Notes under the pieces: model-generated
Databases searched by the model: none
The model's input: only the letters and a program-made list of their open reading frames with translations
What the model was told of the DNA's origin: nothing
Part shown: one piece after another, positions 47,100-54,562 of the stretch
Numbering within the stretch: position 1 is the stretch's first letter
Layout of the letters: the number at the start of each line of letters is the position of its first letter
From: a bacterium
GTDB lineage: Bacteria > Oederibacteriota > CAKKQC01
DNA: 64,000 nt
Reading direction: 5' to 3'
NCBI GenBank assembly: GCA_919901855.1
Contig: CAKKQC010000038.1
Span: 105,298 to 169,297, forward strand
Made by a program: the position numbers and the translations under genes

Positions 47100-48430
47100 T
47101 GCGGAAGGTGGTGGTGGTCGGAGCCGGGCTCGCGGGCCTGCGGGCGGCCTGGGAGCTGGCGCGCTCGGGCCACGAGGTCACCGTCCTCGAGCGGAAGGCC
47201 GCGGCCGGCGGCCGGGCGGGTTCCGCGCCGGACCCCGAGACGGGGGAGCCGGTCGACACCGGCCAGCACGTGTTCATGGGATGCTACCGTGCGACCAGGG
47301 CCTGGTTCGGGGCGCTCGGCACGGAATCCCTCCTCGCGTTCCAGGACCGGCTGGAGGTGCCGTATCGCCTCCTGGGCGGGGCGACGCGCGGGTTCCGGGC
47401 CGCCCCTTTGCCCCCGCCATTGCACTTGGCCGTCGCCGCGATGACCATGGCCGGGCTCGGCCTGCGCGAGCGGCTGGGGCTCCTGCGCCTTGCCCCGGAT
47501 ATCCTGTTTGCACCAGGCGCCCGCCGCGACCAGGCCACGGTCGCGGTGTGGGAGGACATGCGCGGCCTGCCGAGAGCGGTCCGCGACTATCTTCTCGACC
47601 CTCTCGCGATCGCGGCCGTCAACGAGCCGCCGTCCCGGGCCTCGGCCCTGCCGTTCCTGACCGTCCTGAGAGCGCTGGCCTGGAGCCGGGCGGGTAGCCG
47701 GATCGGGTTCGCCCGCGCCGGGTTGGCGGACCTCTACGTGCCGGCCGCCGTGCGCGCGATCGAGGCCGCCGGCGGGGCGCTCCGGACCGGTGCCTGGGCC
47801 GCCCGCCTGGTCGTGCGCGACGGGCGGGCCGCCGGCGTCGAGCTGGCCGGGGGCGAGACCGTGGAAGGCGACGCCGTGGTCGCGGCCGTCCCGCCGTGGG
47901 ACCTCGCCGCGCTCCTCGGCGACGGCCCCGGAAGCGCCGAGCTGGCGCGCGCGACGAAAGGTTTCGAGGCATCCCCGATCGTGACCGTGCACCTGTGGTG
48001 GGACTCTACGGTGCACCCCGGAGCGTTCAGCGGGCTGCCGGACGGGCCGTTCCAGTGGGTGTTCAACCGCACGGCAATAGTTGGTCCGGGCAACTCCGGC
48101 CACGAGCAACTGTGCGTTGTCCGCAGCGGCGCGCGCGAGCTCCTGGGACGCAAGCCCGACGAGCTTGCCGAGCTCGCGGCCGGGGACCTGCGCCGGCGGC
48201 TCCCGGCCGCCCGGGACGCCCGGGTCTTGCGGGCAAGGACGGTGTGGGAGACGAAGGCGACGGTCTCGCTCACGCCCGGAAGCGACTCGCGCCGCCCCAT
48301 GGCGGCCACGCCGGTCCGCGGGTTCGTGCTCGCCGGGGACTGGACCCGGACTGGGCTGCCCGCGACGATCGAGGGCGCGGTCGTGAGCGGCGAATCCGCC
48401 GCCCGGGTCGTGTTATCCTTGTTCCAATGA
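47099..48430 (+). CDS. hpnE: Hydroxysqualene dehydroxylase HpnE (FAD-dependent amine-oxidase fold)
   Basis: 443 residues. The N-terminal FAD motif VVVVGAGLAGLRAAWELARSG (about residues 4-24, GxGxxG) is followed by VLERKAAAGGRAGS. The C-terminal flavin motif is FVLAGDWTRTGLPATIEGAVVSGESAA (about 410-436), the pattern of the phytoene desaturase/HpnE group. Interior VDTGQHVFMGCYRAT matches HpnE. It reduces hydroxysqualene to squalene. It overlaps both hpnD (1 nt) and hemL (4 nt, ATGA), so the three genes are translated as one unit. Confidence 0.9.
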   Translation: MRKVVVVGAGLAGLRAAWELARSGHEVTVLERKAAAGGRAGSAPDPETGEPVDTGQHVFMGCYRATRAWFGALGTESLLAFQDRLEVPYRLLGGATRGFRAAPLPPPLHLAVAAMTMAGLGLRERLGLLRLAPDILFAPGARRDQATVAVWEDMRGLPRAVRDYLLDPLAIAAVNEPPSRASALPFLTVLRALAWSRAGSRIGFARAGLADLYVPAAVRAIEAAGGALRTGAWAARLVVRDGRAAGVELAGGETVEGDAVVAAVPPWDLAALLGDGPGSAELARATKGFEASPIVTVHLWWDSTVHPGAFSGLPDGPFQWVFNRTAIVGPGNSGHEQLCVVRSGARELLGRKPDELAELAAGDLRRRLPAARDARVLRARTVWETKATVSLTPGSDSRRPMAATPVRGFVLAGDWTRTGLPATIEGAVVSGESAARVVLSLFQ

Positions 48431-49707
48431 ATACCAACCGGAAACTCATGGCCGAGGCGCGCCGGCATCTCGTCGGTGGCGTGAACAGCCCCGTCCGCGC
48501 GTTCGGCGCCGTCGGCGGCACCCCGCCGTTCATCGTGAGCGGCCGGGGGGCGCATCTGCGGGACGCCGCCGGCCGCCGGTACCTGGACTTCATCGGCGGC
48601 TGGGGGCCGCACCTGCTCGGCCACTCCCCGGCGCCGGTCGTGGCCGCCGTCCGGCGCGCGGTCGGACGGGGCACCAGCTACGGGATGCCGACTCCGGTCG
48701 AGGCCGAGCTGGCCGCGCTCGTGAAATCCGCCCTGCCCTCGGTCGAGAAGCTGCGGTTCGTGAACTCCGGCACCGAGGCGACGATGAGCGCGATCCGGCT
48801 GGCCCGGGCCGCGACCCGCCGGGACCTGGTGGTCAAGTTCGACGGCTGCTACCACGGCCACTCGGACGGCCTGCTGGCCGGGGCGGGATCGGGGCTCGCG
48901 ACCTTCGGCATCCCGGCGTCCGCCGGCGTGCCGAAGGCGTTCGCGCGGCTCACGCTCACGATACCGTTCAACGACGTGGCCGCCCTGGAGGACGTGTTCC
49001 GCCGGCAGGGACGTACAATCGCCGCCGTGATCGTCGAGCCCGTCGTCGGGAACATGGGCGTGATCGTCCCGCGCCCCTGGTATCTGGATTCCCTGCGGAG
49101 GATCACGAAAAGCCACGGTGCCCTGCTGATCATGGACGAGGTCATGACCGGGTTCCGCGTCGCCTGGGGCGGGGCGCAGGTGCGGGACGGGATCCGGCCG
49201 GACCTCACCACGCTGGGGAAGGTGATCGGGGGAGGCTTTCCCGTCGGGGCCTACGGCGGACGGGCCGACCTCATGGGGCTCGTGTCACCGGAGGGGCCCG
49301 TCTACCAGGCGGGTACGCTCTCCGGCAACCCGGTCGCGATGGTGGCCGGACTCGCGACGCTCCGCGCGCTCGCGAAGCGCGACTACGACGCGTTGGCGCG
49401 GACGACGGCTTCGTTCTGCGCCCGGCTGCGGGCGGCGGCGCTTCGTTCCGGGGCGGAAGTCTGGATCGGGGAGACGTGCGGCATGTTCACGATCTTCTTC
49501 ACGCGGGGCCCGGTGTGGAACGCCGCGGACGCGCGCAAGTCCGACACGCGCCGGTTCCGCCGGTTCTTCCATGCGATGCTCAAGGCGGGCGTGCTCCTGC
49601 CCCCGTCGCAGTTCGAGGCCGCGTTCCTCGGGTTCGCGCACACGAAGAAGGACCTCGATTACGCGGTGACCGCCGCCTCCTCCTCCTTCCGGGAGGGCCA
49701 TACTTAA
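48427..49707 (+). CDS. hemL: Glutamate-1-semialdehyde 2,1-aminomutase
   Basis: 426 residues. This PLP enzyme converts glutamate-1-semialdehyde to 5-aminolevulinate in the C5 heme pathway. Landmarks are the N-terminal HLVGGVNSPVRAF, NSGTEATMSAIRLAR (phosphate binding), DGCYHGHSDGLL, MDEVMTGFRVAWGG (Asp that pairs with the PLP ring nitrogen) and the Schiff-base lysine in TTLGKVIGGGFPVGAYGG. Its ATG overlaps the hpnE stop (ATGA). The last codons (GHT, stop) lie within palindrome P3, so the element has replaced the natural end of the gene. Coupling of heme and squalene genes in one operon is unusual. Confidence 0.94.
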   Translation: MNTNRKLMAEARRHLVGGVNSPVRAFGAVGGTPPFIVSGRGAHLRDAAGRRYLDFIGGWGPHLLGHSPAPVVAAVRRAVGRGTSYGMPTPVEAELAALVKSALPSVEKLRFVNSGTEATMSAIRLARAATRRDLVVKFDGCYHGHSDGLLAGAGSGLATFGIPASAGVPKAFARLTLTIPFNDVAALEDVFRRQGRTIAAVIVEPVVGNMGVIVPRPWYLDSLRRITKSHGALLIMDEVMTGFRVAWGGAQVRDGIRPDLTTLGKVIGGGFPVGAYGGRADLMGLVSPEGPVYQAGTLSGNPVAMVAGLATLRALAKRDYDALARTTASFCARLRAAALRSGAEVWIGETCGMFTIFFTRGPVWNAADARKSDTRRFRRFFHAMLKAGVLLPPSQFEAAFLGFAHTKKDLDYAVTAASSSFREGHT

Positions 49708-49752
49708 CAAATTAACATTCGCGGGCGAATGTTAATTTGTTAAGTATGGCCC
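49695..49752. repeat. Palindrome P3, second copy of element P1
   Basis: 28-nt perfect arms around GG. The arm sequence (GGGCCATACTTAAC...) is identical to that of P1 at 10191-10252; only the central bases differ. It lies between convergent hemL and the cNMP-binding genes and contains the hemL TAA (49705-49707). Confidence 0.9.
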
Positions 49753-49757
49753 CAAGA

Positions 49758-50201
49758 CTACTCGACTTGGTTGTTGCTGGCTTGGCGCGCGCGGGAGATC
49801 TCGCGCAGGATCGTCGCGATCTGGGGGTTCTTCAGCAGCACGTCGGTGAACGATTCCCGCGCGAGGGTGAACATCTCGCCGTCCTCGATCCCGACCACGG
49901 TGGCCGTGCGCGGCGTGTTGTCGATGAGCGAGATTTCGCCGAAGAACTCCCCGGGCCCGAGCGTCGCCAGGACCTTCTTCCCGAAGAGCTTCTTGCGCGA
50001 GACCTCGACCCGGCCCTTGAATATCAGGTGAAAGAGCTTGCCCGGCTCGCCCTGGCGGATGATCGTCTCGCCCTTGAGGAAGTGGCGGAGGTTGAGGCTG
50101 TGCGCGAGCGTCTCGATCTCGGCGTGGCGCAGGGTCTTGAGGAAGGGCACCGTGTTCAGCATCGTGTGCACCTGCTGGAGCGTTTCGACCGGCAGTTTCA
50201 C
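49758..50201 (-). CDS. Single-domain cyclic nucleotide-binding protein (copy 2 of a tandem pair)
   Basis: 147 residues comprising essentially one Crp-type cNMP-binding beta-roll. The phosphate-binding cassette GEFFGEISLIDNTPRTATV (about residues 85-103) keeps the Gly-Glu and the Arg that contact the cyclic phosphate. There is no helix-turn-helix and no effector domain. It starts 2 nt after the end of the upstream paralogue, so the pair is one operon. Such stand-alone domains may act as cNMP-responsive regulatory subunits of unidentified partners. The link to a second messenger is inferred from the intact cassette. Confidence 0.85.
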   Translation of the reverse strand: MKLPVETLQQVHTMLNTVPFLKTLRHAEIETLAHSLNLRHFLKGETIIRQGEPGKLFHLIFKGRVEVSRKKLFGKKVLATLGPGEFFGEISLIDNTPRTATVVGIEDGEMFTLARESFTDVLLKNPQIATILREISRARQASNNQVE

Positions 50202-50203
50202 GG

Positions 50204-50653
50204 CTACTTGAGGTCGAGGGCCCGGTTCTTCGCCTTCCGGTAGTCGGCCGTGTGCCGGATCAGCTCGCCGATCCCGGGGTTGGCGAGCAGGATCTTCTTG
50301 AAGGCCTCGCGGGGGAGGAAGTAGAGCTCGCCGGCCTCCTCGCCGATGACCGTCGCCGACCGCTTTACGTCGTCGATGAGGGCCATCTCGCCGAAGATAT
50401 CGTTCGACGCCAGCGTCGCGACCCTCTTCTTCGAAAGGAACTTCTCCTTGAACACGCCGACCGATCCGGAGGCCAGGATGTAGAAGGTCTCGCCGATCGT
50501 GTTCTGCTTGATGATGACCTCGCCCGGCATGAAGGGGCGCTTGTCGAGGGCCTTGATGAGCTCGTCGAGCTCGTTGACCTTGAGGTATTCGAGGAATGCG
50601 ATCTTCTTGAGGACGATCCGCAGGTTCGCGATGATCTCGGCGCTGAGTTGCAT
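50204..50653 (-). CDS. Single-domain cyclic nucleotide-binding protein (copy 1 of a tandem pair)
   Basis: 149 residues, similar in layout to the adjacent paralogue: an N-terminal helix pair (FLEYLKVNELDELIKAL), beta-roll strands (PGEVIIKQNTIGETFYILASGSVGV) and a cassette DIFGEMALIDDVKRSATV (about residues 83-100) with the phosphate-binding Glu and Arg. No DNA-binding domain is present. The ATG at 50653 lies 6 nt after TAGAAT, so the mRNA should be leaderless. It is encoded just downstream of a tRNA-Leu gene on the same strand. Divergence between the two copies suggests different roles or a heterodimer, which is inference. Confidence 0.85.
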   Translation of the reverse strand: MQLSAEIIANLRIVLKKIAFLEYLKVNELDELIKALDKRPFMPGEVIIKQNTIGETFYILASGSVGVFKEKFLSKKRVATLASNDIFGEMALIDDVKRSATVIGEEAGELYFLPREAFKKILLANPGIGELIRHTADYRKAKNRALDLK

Positions 50654-50659
50654 AGTACT

Positions 50660-50665
50660 ATTCTA
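50660..50665 (-). promoter_or_regulatory. -10 box TAGAAT of the cNMP-binding gene pair
   Basis: Minus-strand TAGAAT ends 6 nt before the ATG at 50653 and lies 9 nt beyond the tRNA-Leu 3-prime end. Confidence 0.5.
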
Positions 50666-50674
50666 GCAGGGCCG

Positions 50675-50758
50675 TGCGGGCGGAGGGATTTGAACCCCCA
50701 CGAGGTTTCCCCCATCAGGTCCTAAGCCTGGTGTGTCTGCCAATTCCACCACGCCCGC
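50675..50758 (-). tRNA. tRNA-Leu (UAG anticodon)
   Basis: 84 nt on the minus strand without encoded CCA. Acceptor stem GCGGGCG/CGCCCGC is perfect. The loop CTTAGGA carries anticodon TAG at 50722-50724, and the long variable arm is typical of class II tRNA. T-loop is TTCAAAT; discriminator base is A, as required for leucine. The outermost pair of the anticodon stem is a C-A mismatch. Confidence 0.92.
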
Positions 50759-50780
50759 ATCAAGATAACCCTACCACTCA

Positions 50781-52079
50781 TCAAGGCTTCATGAACAGCT
50801 CGATCACCGGCACGGTCACGTCGGGCTTCCTGACCGGCAGCTCCAGCGTGAGCAGGGAGGGCTTCCGGTTCGCCTTCATCGCCCCGTAGCTCTCCTCCGG
50901 TATCCGCTTGAGCATCTTCACTTCGGAGGCATCGTTCAGGAGCTGCGCGTATTCAACCTGGTCCGCCATGTCGTCGAGGTGCAGGTGCCGGAACGGCCAC
51001 GAGTAGACGTGGCAGTAGAGCCGCCGGGTGTCCGGGTTCCACGTGTACCGGCAGTGCTCGGGGCACCGGTACTTGTCCGGGGCCTGGGTGCATCCCAAGA
51101 TCGACCGGCCGTGGCGCTTCATCCACTCGCCCAGGCCGGCAAGCCGGTCGAGAGCCCGGCGGTCGAACTCGCCCCGTCCCGTCGGTCCGACGTTGAGCAG
51201 GAGGTTGCCGCCGCGGCTCACGCAGTCGATGAGCATCTTCACGAGCTGGTCCACGCTCTTCCAGCTTGCCTCGTCCCGGTGGTAGCCCCACGAGCCCGAG
51301 AACGTGTGGCAGGCTTCCCACACCACGGGGCTCCCGTCGACGCGGAGCCACTCCCGGGGCACGTACTGCTCCGGCGTCTTGACGTCCTGGTCGATCTGGA
51401 GCCGGTCGTTGAGGATGATCTTCGGCTGGAGCTTGCGGACGAGCCGGATGAGCTTCTCGCTCTGCCAGACGTCGCGCCCCTTGCCCGGGAACTTCTCCGT
51501 CTTGGGCACGCTGAAGTCGAACCACATGATGTCGACTTTGCCGTGCCGGGTCAGGAGTTCCCTCGTCTGGCCGTGCAGGTATTCGACGTACTTCCGGATG
51601 TCCCGTTTCGCGTCAGCCCTGATGTGGTCCGCGTCGTCCCGCATCGGGTGGCACCCGTCGGTCGTGTAGTGCGGGTGGTGCCAGTCGAGGAGGGAGTGGT
51701 AGAACCCGACCTTGAGGCCGCGTTTCCGGAAAGCCTCGACCATGGGCTTCAGGAGGTCGCGCTTCGCGGGCGTGTTCGTGGCCTTGTAGTCCGTCAGCTT
51801 GGAGTCCCAGAGGCAGAACCCCTCGTGGTGTTTGGTAGTGACCACGAAGTACTTCATCCCGGCGCCGGCCGCCGCCGTGGCCCACGCGTCGGGGTCGTAG
51901 AGGTCGGGGTCGAACCGCTTGAAGTAGCGGTCGTACTCCTCGTTCGGGATCCGCTCGAAGTTCCTGATCCACTCGTGCCGCGCGGCCATGGCGTAGAGGC
52001 CCCAGTGGATGAAGAGTCCGAACCGGTCGTGGGTGAACCAGGCGGTGTCGCCGTCGGTATTCGCGGGCTTCGGTATCAC
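50781..52079 (-). CDS. Alpha-L-fucosidase, glycoside hydrolase family 29
   Basis: 432 residues. It removes alpha-linked fucose with retention. Family landmarks are RFGLFIHWGLYAMAARHEW (about residues 19-37), YFVVTTKHHEGFCLWDSK (about 77-94) and VGFYHSLLDWHHP. The nucleophile Asp is in KVDIMWFDFSVPK, where many members have WFDG. NLLLNVGPTGRGEFD marks the barrel end. No signal peptide, so it acts on imported oligosaccharides unless exported otherwise. The GTG start at 52079 has a Shine-Dalgarno AGGAGG nearby and a TATGAT box 30 nt upstream, so this mRNA is leadered. The C-terminal beta domain seen in many GH29 enzymes is short. Confidence 0.9.
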   Translation of the reverse strand: MIPKPANTDGDTAWFTHDRFGLFIHWGLYAMAARHEWIRNFERIPNEEYDRYFKRFDPDLYDPDAWATAAAGAGMKYFVVTTKHHEGFCLWDSKLTDYKATNTPAKRDLLKPMVEAFRKRGLKVGFYHSLLDWHHPHYTTDGCHPMRDDADHIRADAKRDIRKYVEYLHGQTRELLTRHGKVDIMWFDFSVPKTEKFPGKGRDVWQSEKLIRLVRKLQPKIILNDRLQIDQDVKTPEQYVPREWLRVDGSPVVWEACHTFSGSWGYHRDEASWKSVDQLVKMLIDCVSRGGNLLLNVGPTGRGEFDRRALDRLAGLGEWMKRHGRSILGCTQAPDKYRCPEHCRYTWNPDTRRLYCHVYSWPFRHLHLDDMADQVEYAQLLNDASEVKMLKRIPEESYGAMKANRKPSLLTLELPVRKPDVTVPVIELFMKP

Positions 52080-52109
52080 GTCCAGGCCTCCTGAGTTTGG
52101 GATGACGCC

Positions 52110-52115
52110 ATCATA
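52110..52115 (-). promoter_or_regulatory. Putative -10 box TATGAT of the fucosidase gene
   Basis: TATGAT lies 30 nt before the GTG start, leaving room for the Shine-Dalgarno at 52087-52093. It is one of the few leadered units here. Confidence 0.35.
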
Positions 52116-52130
52116 CCGCTCCTGAATGGA

Positions 52131-52164
52131 AACGGGCCGGGAGCTTGTCGGCCCCCGGCCCGTT
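52131..52164 (-). terminator. Probable intrinsic-type terminator of the DUF3332 gene
   Basis: AACGGGCCGGG pairs over 11 bp with CCCGGCCCGTT around a 12-nt loop, and weaker flanking CTGAA/TTCAG extends the stem. It sits 20 nt past the DUF3332 stop and just upstream of the fucosidase promoter. The minus-strand T-run is only three bases. Confidence 0.6.
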
Positions 52165-52184
52165 CGTTCAGCGCTGAGAGGAGA

Positions 52185-52694
52185 TTACTGCAGAAACTGC
52201 CCCGCTGCGGTGGCCGGATAGGCCGCCACCACGTGCCCGTCGGCGCGGCTGACTTCGATCGTGCCGTCCCCGAGCGTCCTCGACACGAGCTTGTTGCCGT
52301 CCAGAGTGTAGGCCTGGAGGGAACCGTCGGCGTCCGCCCGGATGACGGCCGTCTGGACCAGCACGTTGCTCCGGTAGATCTCGAGCCGGACGGTCTTGCG
52401 ATCCTTGCCCGGTGTGAGCACGGCCTTGATGTCGCCCTGCTCGATCGTCTTCGATTCCATCGCGCTCTTGCCCGTCCAGAACTTGACCGAGTTCAGGACG
52501 ACGGCGTCCACGATCGCGCAAGCCGCGTAGACGGGGATGATGTTGATCACGAGGAACACGCCCTCGTTCATCCACTTGTCGCCCACGCTGCCGTTCCATT
52601 TCCAGAGTTTCTTGGTCAGCTCGAACGGGCCGTAGCATGACGAGGTCATGATTACGACCAGCAGAGCCATGCTGATGAGCGAAGTCCGCTTCAC
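52185..52694 (-). CDS. DUF3332 family probable lipoprotein
   Basis: 169 residues. The N-terminus KRTSLISMALLVVIMTSSCYGPF is a short lipoprotein-like signal with a lipobox Cys near residue 20. It is followed by the DUF3332 signature: LTKKLWKWNGSVGDKWMNEGVFLVINIIPVY (split here as LTKKLWKWNGSVGDKW and FLVINIIPVYAAC), then VVLNSVKFWTG, with one transmembrane helix. The C-terminal half is a small beta domain (KAVLTPGKDRKTVRLEIY). Function of the family is unknown; it is expected at the inner or outer membrane. The GTG start at 52694 is chosen because AAGGAGGG lies 8 nt upstream, removing 13 residues from the longest frame. Confidence 0.82.
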   Translation of the reverse strand: MKRTSLISMALLVVIMTSSCYGPFELTKKLWKWNGSVGDKWMNEGVFLVINIIPVYAACAIVDAVVLNSVKFWTGKSAMESKTIEQGDIKAVLTPGKDRKTVRLEIYRSNVLVQTAVIRADADGSLQAYTLDGNKLVSRTLGDGTIEVSRADGHVVAAYPATAAGQFLQ

Positions 52695-52754
52695 GATGTT
52701 AGCCCTCCTTGGCAAGCTCGTACTGCCAGTCATTATCGTCCATGTTCACGCGGG

Positions 52755-52783
52755 TTGTGCAACCCTCTCGAACATGATACAAA
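52755..52783 (+). promoter_or_regulatory. Promoter of pyk: TTGTGC, 17 nt, TACAAA
   Basis: A -35 TTGTGC (52755-52760) and -10 TACAAA (52778-52783) at the ideal 17-nt spacing. The -10 ends 7 nt before the ATG at 52791. This is the best complete promoter in the window and supports the leaderless reading. Confidence 0.6.
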
Positions 52784-52790
52784 CAAACGC

Positions 52791-54194
52791 ATGAAGCGCA
52801 CGAAGATTGTCGCCACACTCGGTCCGGCCACCATGTCCCGCGGACGCCTGACCGCCCTCATCCGGGCCGGCGCCGACGTGATCCGCGTCAACTCGGCGCA
52901 CACGCCCGACGCCCGGCTCCCGGTCATCGTGGCGCTGGTGCGCGCCTGCGCTCGCCGGGCCGGACGGATCGTCGGGATCCTCCAGGACCTGCCCGGGCCC
53001 AAGATCCGGCTGGGCAAGCTCCGCGAGGGCGGCATCGAGCTGCGCCGCGGCGAGGCCGTGACCCTGTTCCCGGGGGCCTCGGGGGGATCGGCGACCTCGC
53101 TCCCGGTCGCGTACCCGTACCTCGCGCGCGATCTGAAGGCCGGCCACGCCGTCTACATCGCGGACGGGCTCGTCCGGCTCACCGTGGACCGGGTGGCGCG
53201 CACCACGGTCGCGTGCCACGTGGACAACGGCGGCCACGTCACGAGCGGCAAGGGCGTGAACCTGCCCGACACCTCGCTCACGCTCAAGGCGTTCACGGCC
53301 GCGGACCGCCGGCACATGCTAGCCGGAATGCGCGCGGGCGTGGATTTCGTCGGCATCTCGTTCGTCGGGAACCGCGACGACATGATCCGGGTGAAGCGCG
53401 CGGCGCGGGGGCATGGCCGGCCGCCGTTTATCATCGCAAAAATTGAGCGCCGGGAGGCGCTCAAGAACCTGCCGGGCATCCTGGCCGAGACCGACGGGAT
53501 CATGGTGGCGCGCGGGGACCTCGGCGTCGAGATCTCGTTCGCGGACATCCCCGGGGTCCAGAGGCACATCGTCCACGAGGCCCGGCAGGCCGGCCGCCCC
53601 GTGATCGTGGCCACGCAGGTCCTCGAGTCCATGCTCGAGCATCCGCGCCCCACCCGGGCCGAGGCCACCGACGTGGCCCACGCCGTCGCCGAGGGCGTGG
53701 ACGCGATCATGCTGTCGGGGGAGACGTCCATCGGGAAGTTCCCGGTGGAGGCCGTGCGCGTCCTGCACAAGGTGATCCACGCCGCCCAGCCCGCGTTCTC
53801 GCGGGCGCACGAGAAGGAGCGGATCAGGATCACGGGCGTGTCCGACCGCGTCATCCGGGACGTCTGCGACATGGCCGAGGACACGAACGCCCGGGCCATC
53901 GTGGTGCCCAGCCGCAGCGGCCGCACGGTCCTGCGCACTTCGCGCATCCGGCCGTCCGTGCCGGTCCTCGCCCTCGTCCGCGACCACCGCCTCCTGAACG
54001 TCTTCTCGCTGTGCTGGGGCGTGGACGCGCTCTGCCCGGCCCGGCACATCTCGCCGCACGACATGGTGGGCCGGGTTCGCGCGCTCGTGCTCGCGTGCCG
54101 GCACGCCAAGCGCGGCGAGCGCGTGATCGTCGTCAGCGGCGGCCCGGGCGTCCCCGCCGGCGAAACCGGCATGGTCCAGATCGTCCAGATCTAG
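52791..54194 (+). CDS. pyk: Pyruvate kinase
   Basis: 467 residues. It transfers phosphate from phosphoenolpyruvate to ADP in glycolysis. Visible motifs are TKIVATLGPA at the N-terminus, RVNSAHT (variant of the substrate RxNFSHG loop), QDLPGPKIRLGKL, the catalytic Lys/Glu in IIAKIERREAL, MVARGDLGVEI with the metal Asp, and ATQVLESM with the catalytic Thr. The B domain is present but short. The C-terminal domain ends early in GERVIVVSGGPGVPAGETGMVQIVQI. The SAH in place of FSH in the N-terminal loop is unusual. The ATG at 52791 is set by the promoter; a longer frame would start inside the -35 box. Confidence 0.92.
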   Translation: MKRTKIVATLGPATMSRGRLTALIRAGADVIRVNSAHTPDARLPVIVALVRACARRAGRIVGILQDLPGPKIRLGKLREGGIELRRGEAVTLFPGASGGSATSLPVAYPYLARDLKAGHAVYIADGLVRLTVDRVARTTVACHVDNGGHVTSGKGVNLPDTSLTLKAFTAADRRHMLAGMRAGVDFVGISFVGNRDDMIRVKRAARGHGRPPFIIAKIERREALKNLPGILAETDGIMVARGDLGVEISFADIPGVQRHIVHEARQAGRPVIVATQVLESMLEHPRPTRAEATDVAHAVAEGVDAIMLSGETSIGKFPVEAVRVLHKVIHAAQPAFSRAHEKERIRITGVSDRVIRDVCDMAEDTNARAIVVPSRSGRTVLRTSRIRPSVPVLALVRDHRLLNVFSLCWGVDALCPARHISPHDMVGRVRALVLACRHAKRGERVIVVSGGPGVPAGETGMVQIVQI

Positions 54195-54278
54195 GGGTCC
54201 AGGGGAGTCCAGGGAGTCCAGGGGACGCGCTTTAGATTTTAAGATTCTCGAGAATCTAAGAATCTAAAGCACGTCCCC
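54194..54278. repeat. Palindrome P4 with adjacent GTCCAGGG direct repeats
   Basis: Arms 54221-54249 and 54250-54278 (GGGGACGCGCTTTAG... / ...CTAAAGCACGTCCCC) match at 26 of 29 positions with no spacer. Just left of it, GTCCAGGG(G)A is repeated three times (54197-54224). It lies between convergent pyk and the HicB-like gene. Confidence 0.85.
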
Positions 54279-54321
54279 TGACGGTCCGCGATAGCGAGTC
54301 GGCCGACGACGCCCCTTTGGC

Positions 54322-54558
54322 CTACAGTTTGATATCTATCCGGTGGAAGCCGGGGCGGGGCTTCGAGGGGGACTGGGCCTGCTTGCGCTTCTCGGCCAGC
54401 TTGCGGGCGAGCGTGACGCGCAGGTTCTCCTTGAGCCCGTCCATGTCGTCGCCCCAGGTCTCGGACCCGCCGAACCCGGGGATGTAGCCCGCGAAGACGC
54501 CGCGGCGCGGGTTCGACTGGATGTAGGCCGTGTAGCGCTTCGGGCGGGCCGCCGCCAT
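54322..54558 (-). CDS. Small HicB-like domain protein
   Basis: 78 residues. KRYTAYIQSNPRRGVFAGYIPGFGG and WGDDMDGLKENLRVTLARKL follow the HicB/UPF0150 layout: a first strand, YIPGFGGSETWGDD in place of the usual PDLPGCxxxGDT, then an amphipathic helix. No DNA-binding C-terminal domain and no HicA toxin are present. The ATG at 54558 is 4 nt after the stop of the agarase-like gene and it is the last gene of a three-gene operon. HicB-like domains outside toxin-antitoxin pairs are frequent; the role here is unknown. Confidence 0.65.
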   Translation of the reverse strand: MAAARPKRYTAYIQSNPRRGVFAGYIPGFGGSETWGDDMDGLKENLRVTLARKLAEKRKQAQSPSKPRPGFHRIDIKL

Positions 54559-54562
54559 CGCG

